Assembly: GCF_000017805.1 (NCBI RefSeq)
Contig: NC_009767.1
Coordinates: 1,364,001-1,428,000, forward strand
Length of the DNA stretch: 64,000 nucleotides
Direction: 5' to 3'
DNA from: Roseiflexus castenholzii DSM 13941
GTDB lineage: Bacteria > Chloroflexota > Chloroflexia > Chloroflexales > Roseiflexaceae
Shown here: positions 59,980-64,000 of the stretch, piece by piece
How positions within the stretch are numbered: position 1 is the first letter of the stretch
Layout: each line of letters starts with the position of its first letter
Program-made: the position numbers and the translations under genes
The notes under the pieces: model-generated
Databases searched by the model: none
Told to the model about the DNA's origin: nothing
What the model saw: only the letters and a program-made list of their open reading frames with translations

Positions 59980-61437
59980 TTATGGACGATGTGCCTGCAA
60001 CTGTGACACAATCGTTTCCATAAACATGCCGCGCGACCCTTTGATCAACACAAAGTCGCCAGGTGCAAGCAGGTTGCGCGCCAGGTGCGCCGCTGCATCA
60101 TTGTCGTCAACCGCGTACACCTGATCAGCGGGCAATCCCGCCTGCTGCGCCTCATTGGCAATCCAGCGCGCGCGCTGCCCGACAGCGATCAGAATCTGCG
60201 CCACTTCCGCCGCCCGCGCCCCGACCATGCGGTGCGCCTCTTCCTCGATGCTCCCCAACTCCAGCATATCGCCCAGGATGGCGATCCGCCGACCATCGAG
60301 TTCTGCCAGAAGGTTGAGCGCTGCCTGCATCGAGGCAGGCGAGGCGTTGTACGTGTCGTCGATCAGCGTCGTCTGGTTGATGCCCGGAACTGCCAGTAGC
60401 CTGAGTTGGGCGCCTTCGCTACGCAACCCGGCGATGATCGCTTCCCATTCCATGCCAAGCAACAACCCGGCGGAAGCAGCCGCGAGCGCTGTATGCACGC
60501 TATGCCGCCCCAACAACGGCAGCGTCAGATGCAAACCATCCCCCTGATAATGCACCCGAAAACTGACGCCCTGCAAACCGCGGCTCTCGATCGCGTCCGC
60601 CCACAGGTCGGCTGCCGGGTCGAGACCGTAGAAAAACGGTCGGGCGCGCGTCACCTCCGCCATCGCACGCACACGCGGATCGTCGATGTTGAGGATGGCG
60701 AACCCATCCTCCGGCAACGCCTGCGGCAGTTCGCTTTTGGCGCGCTGAATGGCTTCGATGCTTCCCATACGCTCAAGGTGCGATGGTCCCACATTCGTGA
60801 CGATGCCGAGGCGTGGTCGGGCGAGAGCCGCAAGATGCGCGATCTCGCCCGGCCCGTACATACCCATCTCGAGCACTGCCACCTGATGGTCGGCGGTAAG
60901 TTTAAGCAGCACGATGGGCAATGTCGCCTCGCTGTTGTAACTTCTTGGGCTTTTTAAGGTGCGAAAGCTGCGCTGAAGAACGCCGGCGGTCACCTCTTTC
61001 GTCGAGGTTTTGCCCACGCTCCCGGTGATGCCGATCACGACGGGGTTGTACATCCCCCGGTGATAGGCGGCCAGCCGGTTCAGCGCCGCCTGCGGATCAT
61101 CGACAGCGATCAACAGCATCGTGTCGGGCGTCGCCCGTTCGAGACCCTCACCGGTAACCGGATCGATCACCACATAAGGGCGTTCGAGCGTCAGGCTCGA
61201 CACTTTGCTGCGGCGCACTAAAGCGCCGCGCGCGCCACGCGCCGCCGCGTCCGCCAGAAATTCGTGGCCATCGACCCGTTCGCCGCGCAATGCGACAAAC
61301 AGGCACTCCGACGTCGCCAGACGCGAATCGATTACTGCTTCGCTAAAGGCGACCTGCATCAACGCGGGAGGCAGCGCATGGATGCGCCGATTGACCTCCT
61401 CCTGCACGCCGGGCAGCACTTCGTCCAGTCGCAACAC
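59980..61437 (-). CDS. murF: UDP-N-acetylmuramoyl-tripeptide--D-alanyl-D-alanine ligase
   Basis: A 485-residue Mur ligase that adds D-Ala-D-Ala. The N-terminal domain contains VIDSRLATSECLFVALRGER VDGHEFL; P-loop VVIGITGSVGKTSTKEVTAG; LGIVTNVGPSHLERMGSIEA and C-terminal TLIDDTYNASPASMQAALNL, with AILGDMLELGSIEEEAHRMV GARAAE, the MurF signature. I choose the GTG at 61437, preceded by CAGGAG at 9 bases; the ATG at 61500 has none and would extend the protein by 21 residues. No murE lies between it and ftsI. Confidence 0.95.
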   Translation of the reverse strand: MLRLDEVLPGVQEEVNRRIHALPPALMQVAFSEAVIDSRLATSECLFVALRGERVDGHEFLADAAARGARGALVRRSKVSSLTLERPYVVIDPVTGEGLERATPDTMLLIAVDDPQAALNRLAAYHRGMYNPVVIGITGSVGKTSTKEVTAGVLQRSFRTLKSPRSYNSEATLPIVLLKLTADHQVAVLEMGMYGPGEIAHLAALARPRLGIVTNVGPSHLERMGSIEAIQRAKSELPQALPEDGFAILNIDDPRVRAMAEVTRARPFFYGLDPAADLWADAIESRGLQGVSFRVHYQGDGLHLTLPLLGRHSVHTALAAASAGLLLGMEWEAIIAGLRSEGAQLRLLAVPGINQTTLIDDTYNASPASMQAALNLLAELDGRRIAILGDMLELGSIEEEAHRMVGARAAEVAQILIAVGQRARWIANEAQQAGLPADQVYAVDDNDAAAHLARNLLAPGDFVLIKGSRGMFMETIVSQLQAHRP

Positions 61438-61521
61438 CGCCGTTTCTCCTGAACTGTACGGTTCACGAAATCCGGCGGCATTGTAACATAACCTGTTCAC
61501 GAGCAGCGCAGCAACGCTCGC

Positions 61522-63378
61522 CTAGCGGTTGAGTCGCCCGCCCACGGTCTGCCCGGGATCGACCAGTCCCATATCGGGCGCAATGCGCGCATACTGCACC
61601 AATTGCGTTGCAATCGATTGGAACAGCGGAATCGCCGTGCGCACCGCCCAATAGTCGTCGCGCGGACGATCAACTTTCACCAGAATGGCAAAGCGCGCGT
61701 TCTCGGCAGGCGCCAGACCGGCCACCGAGCCGATGGTGGCGTCGGAGACATATCCGCCGCGCCCGTCGGGAATGGACGACGTGCCGGTTTTGGCGCACAC
61801 TTCGTATCCTGGCACCAGCCATGTATCACCGTAATGACCGGTCATCCCTGCCCAGACGACCGGCGCGTAATGGTTGGCCGATTTCACCAGCATGCGGCGC
61901 ACCGTCCACGCAACGCCGGGTTCGATGGGATGCCCGATCGGTTTGGGTTGGGTGATGACACAATCATCGCCGCGGCAGCGGCGCTCGACGATGTAGGGGC
62001 GCATCAGTTTGCCGTCGTTGCCAATGGCTGCCACCATGCGCACCAGTTGCAGCGGTGTGACGGCAATGCCCTGTCCATAGCCATTGGTATCGAGCACCAG
62101 CGGACTCCATCCTTCGCGCGCCGGCGTCTGTACCATACCCCCCGATTCGCCGGCGATATCGATACCGGTCGGACGACCAAACCCGAATTCGTCGAGCATC
62201 GCGTAAAAGCGGTCGGCGCCGATCAGTTCCGCCAGTTGCAGCGCGCCGACATTGCTCGAATAGTAGAGCACCTTTTCCGGGTTGAGGGGTCCGTTGCCGG
62301 CGCCGTTCCAATTCGACAGGCGCCAGCCGTAGCGGTAGACACTCCCCGGATCATCGACAATCGTGTCGGCGGTGAAGGCGCGCGCCTGCAAACCGGCGGC
62401 GACGGTGAAGATTTTGAACGTCGATCCCGGCTCATACTGCGTCCCAACCGCCGGATTCAGGTTGTAGGTTTCCGGCGTGTACTCAAAGTAACGGTTCGGA
62501 TCGAACGTCGGGTAACTGGCCATGCCGAGGATCGCGCCGGTGCGTGGGTCCATGACGATGACCACCCCGCCGTCGGCGTTGTGCACATCGACCGCCTGCT
62601 TCAGTTCGGTCTCGATGATATGTTGCACAGTTGGATCGATCGTCAACTGAAGATCGACCCCAGGGCTGGCGGGATGCACGTCCTGGGGCGCGATCCAGAT
62701 CGGGTTGCGTTGCGAGTCGACCTCCGCTGTGATGACGCCAGTGCTGCCGCGCAGCAAGGTATCGTAATATCCCTCGACGCCGCTAATGCCGATATGCTCG
62801 AAGTTGACCGCGCCAATCACGTGTGCGGCGAAGGCGCCCTGTGGATAGACGCGCCGCGGTTCGTACTGCAATACCAGTCCCGGCTCATCGAGCGCCAGGA
62901 CTCGTTCGGCAATCTCCGGTTCGAGCCAGCGCTTGATGCGCACCTGGTAGAGCGAGGTATTCTGCATTGCCGCCAGAATATCGGGGGAGGGAACGCCGAG
63001 CAGTCCGGAAAGAGTAAGCGCCAGCCGTGGTGCATTCTTCTGATCGATCTGCGATGGTACAATATACAGACTTTGCAAATCGACGTCGAGCGCCAGAACA
63101 TTGCCTTTACTGTCGCGGATAACGCCGCGCGGCGCGGGGATCGGCAGGCGTTGACGCACTTCGGCGCGCGCCATCTCCGCCAGCGTGCGCCCGCCAATGC
63201 GCACCTGCCCTGTCTGAATGCTGCCAAGATGGACGGCAATTCGGACGATGATCACCACGGTGAGCAGCAGCAACAGGTTCAGCCGCCAACGGCTGATCGT
63301 GACCGGGCGCACAGCGGAGACGCTCCGCCGCGCCGGAGCACGATTGACAACAGTACTGCGCGTTGTGCGGGCAGCCAT
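61522..63378 (-). CDS. ftsI: Septal peptidoglycan transpeptidase (FtsI/PBP3)
   Basis: A 618-residue class B penicillin-binding protein. A short cytoplasmic arm and one helix (LNLLLLLTVVIIVRIAVHLG), the pedestal domain with PAPRGVIRDSKGNVLALDVD, and the transpeptidase with STFK active-site Ser319 (EPGSTFKIFTVAAGL), SSN (YYSSNVGALQLAEL) and KTG (VCAKTGTSSIPDG). It cross-links septal peptidoglycan and works with FtsW. 12 bp behind ftsL; followed by an 84-bp gap, then murF. Confidence 0.95.
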   Translation of the reverse strand: MAARTTRSTVVNRAPARRSVSAVRPVTISRWRLNLLLLLTVVIIVRIAVHLGSIQTGQVRIGGRTLAEMARAEVRQRLPIPAPRGVIRDSKGNVLALDVDLQSLYIVPSQIDQKNAPRLALTLSGLLGVPSPDILAAMQNTSLYQVRIKRWLEPEIAERVLALDEPGLVLQYEPRRVYPQGAFAAHVIGAVNFEHIGISGVEGYYDTLLRGSTGVITAEVDSQRNPIWIAPQDVHPASPGVDLQLTIDPTVQHIIETELKQAVDVHNADGGVVIVMDPRTGAILGMASYPTFDPNRYFEYTPETYNLNPAVGTQYEPGSTFKIFTVAAGLQARAFTADTIVDDPGSVYRYGWRLSNWNGAGNGPLNPEKVLYYSSNVGALQLAELIGADRFYAMLDEFGFGRPTGIDIAGESGGMVQTPAREGWSPLVLDTNGYGQGIAVTPLQLVRMVAAIGNDGKLMRPYIVERRCRGDDCVITQPKPIGHPIEPGVAWTVRRMLVKSANHYAPVVWAGMTGHYGDTWLVPGYEVCAKTGTSSIPDGRGGYVSDATIGSVAGLAPAENARFAILVKVDRPRDDYWAVRTAIPLFQSIATQLVQYARIAPDMGLVDPGQTVGGRLNR

Positions 63379-63389
63379 GCAACGTTCCT

Positions 63390-63788
63390 TTACGGATTCA
63401 GAACCAGATCGTCCTGTGTGAACGGTTCGCGAGCGTTGACCGTGTCAATCATAATGTAGCGCGCCTGTTCCGGTTTCATCGGACGCAGATTGAGGCGGAT
63501 GGCGCGGCGCTCGATGTCGGCGAGCGACTGTGCGCGCGCCAGACGCAATTGCAGGTTGCTGCGCTCACGCAGGAGTGCAGTTTGTTGCCGTTGCAACTGA
63601 GCGACGGCATGCCCCTGCGTCGCCAGGCGCCCCGTCTGCGCGAGATTCAAGCCGCTCATCAACGCCAGCAGCAGCGCGGCGGCGATCAGACGTCGCCCGC
63701 CTTCGAGCCGCAGGTAACGGAGCAGTTCAATACGTCGCTCCTTCGCCTCCTGGATGGTTGGATAGAGCGGTTTGAGCGTGACTGCCAT
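63390..63788 (-). CDS. ftsL: FtsL-like cell division protein
   Basis: A 132-residue bitopic protein. A cytoplasmic arm with many charged residues (IQEAKERRIELLRYLRLEGG), one helix (RLIAAALLLALMSGLNLA) and an extracytoplasmic coiled coil (AVAQLQRQQTALLRERSNLQ, LRLARAQSLADIERRAIRLN), ending with MKPEQARYIMID, the FtsL/DivIC pattern of a leucine-zipper followed by a short conserved tail. Size, position between rsmH and ftsI and topology make FtsL the best assignment, though sequence alone is weak in this family. Confidence 0.8.
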   Translation of the reverse strand: MAVTLKPLYPTIQEAKERRIELLRYLRLEGGRRLIAAALLLALMSGLNLAQTGRLATQGHAVAQLQRQQTALLRERSNLQLRLARAQSLADIERRAIRLNLRPMKPEQARYIMIDTVNAREPFTQDDLVLNP

Positions 63789-63800
63789 GAGTTCCCCCTC

Positions 63801-64000
63801 CTATGCCCTTTCCGCCACACGCAGTTTTGCGCTCCGACTGCGCGGATTGATGCGTTGTTCCTCGCTGCTTGCTTCAACCGGTTTGCGGGTGATGAGCCGC
63901 AAGTGCCCGGCCTGTGCTTCGGCACGCATAAACTGTTTGACAATTCGATCCTCAAGCGAGTGGAAGGTGATAATCGCCATCCGTCCACCCACCACGAGCA
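63801..64000 (-). CDS. rsmH: 16S rRNA m4C1402 methyltransferase, C-terminal fragment
   Basis: The frame is open to the edge of the window, so the 5' part is outside. The visible residues [29 protein letters not shown], then ITRKPVEAS and [14 protein letters not shown] are the unmistakable end of RsmH/MraW: the S/[11 protein letters not shown] motif and the final NPRxRSAKLR-xxER. RsmH methylates C1402 in the ribosomal decoding centre and is normally the second gene of the dcw cluster after mraZ, which would lie beyond the window. Confidence 0.95.

Noticed and set aside
61603..63459. A 618-codon plus-strand frame opposite ftsI
   Set aside because: Antisense shadow of ftsI, no motif.

Overview
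The window is GC-rich chromosomal DNA that reads most like a filamentous Chloroflexota bacterium of the Roseiflexus type. This assignment is an inference from gene style (substrate-binding lipoproteins with ETVVV-type linkers, a division/cell-wall cluster with unusual insertions) and from the dense palindromic intergenic repeats; no rRNA or tRNA gene is present to settle it.

Layout. 1-9.1 kb is a mixed accessory stretch: the end of a glycosyltransferase-like membrane protein, then a run of aldo/keto reductase, cupin, AraC-type regulator, DHFR-like and antitoxin genes. At least four genes here survive only as shortened versions that keep both ends or only the tail (nucleotidyltransferase-like, two aldo/keto reductases, a VapC-type toxin). 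A multidomain histidine kinase follows. 9.1-17.9 kb is an oligopeptide/dipeptide ABC import operon (binding protein, two permeases, four ATPases in two D/F pairs); its binding protein has the two halves of the family fold in swapped order. 17.9-20.3 kb is repeat-rich: a 60/73-bp tandem repeat, a Uma2 gene that runs into a ~1 kb array of 98/107-bp units, and a terminal-inverted-repeat element. 20.3-27.8 kb holds a ChbG-type deacetylase, pdxH, a glycosyltransferase, a LysM lipoprotein, a tiny promoter-to-terminator unit encoding 14 residues, rplY, lexA, plsY and an FAD amine oxidase. 27.8-31.8 kb is an adenine methyltransferase with a frameshifted restriction-enzyme partner, then rarA carrying a perfect 39-codon internal duplication. 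32-41.4 kb contains a GlsB-type protein, an HDAC-like deacetylase, tdk, a second methyltransferase, manA, SpoIIM-like, a frameshifted PAS-STAS protein and an MFS exporter. 41.7-44.4 kb encodes an orphan DUF4157 / HET-C-like / glycine-zipper protein, a likely secreted or injected toxin. 44.6 kb to the end is map, then convergently the dcw cluster (rsmH, ftsL, ftsI, murF, mraY, murD, rhomboid, ftsW, murG, membrane protein, murC, TPR protein, murB, ddl, ftsQ, ftsA, ftsZ).

How it fits together. The dcw genes supply lipid-linked peptidoglycan precursor (murF, mraY, murD, murG, murC, murB, ddl), the septal synthase pair (ftsW, ftsI) and the Z-ring core (ftsZ, ftsA, ftsQ, ftsL). They are tightly packed, often with ATGA/GTGA overlaps, so transcriptional and translational coupling is likely. 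murE is not at its usual place. Three extra genes (rhomboid protease, multi-pass membrane protein, TPR protein) are embedded and are candidates for lineage-specific division factors. The most interesting items are the permuted binding protein, the HET-C-like effector, the internally deleted genes, the decayed restriction system and the small 14-codon transcription unit.
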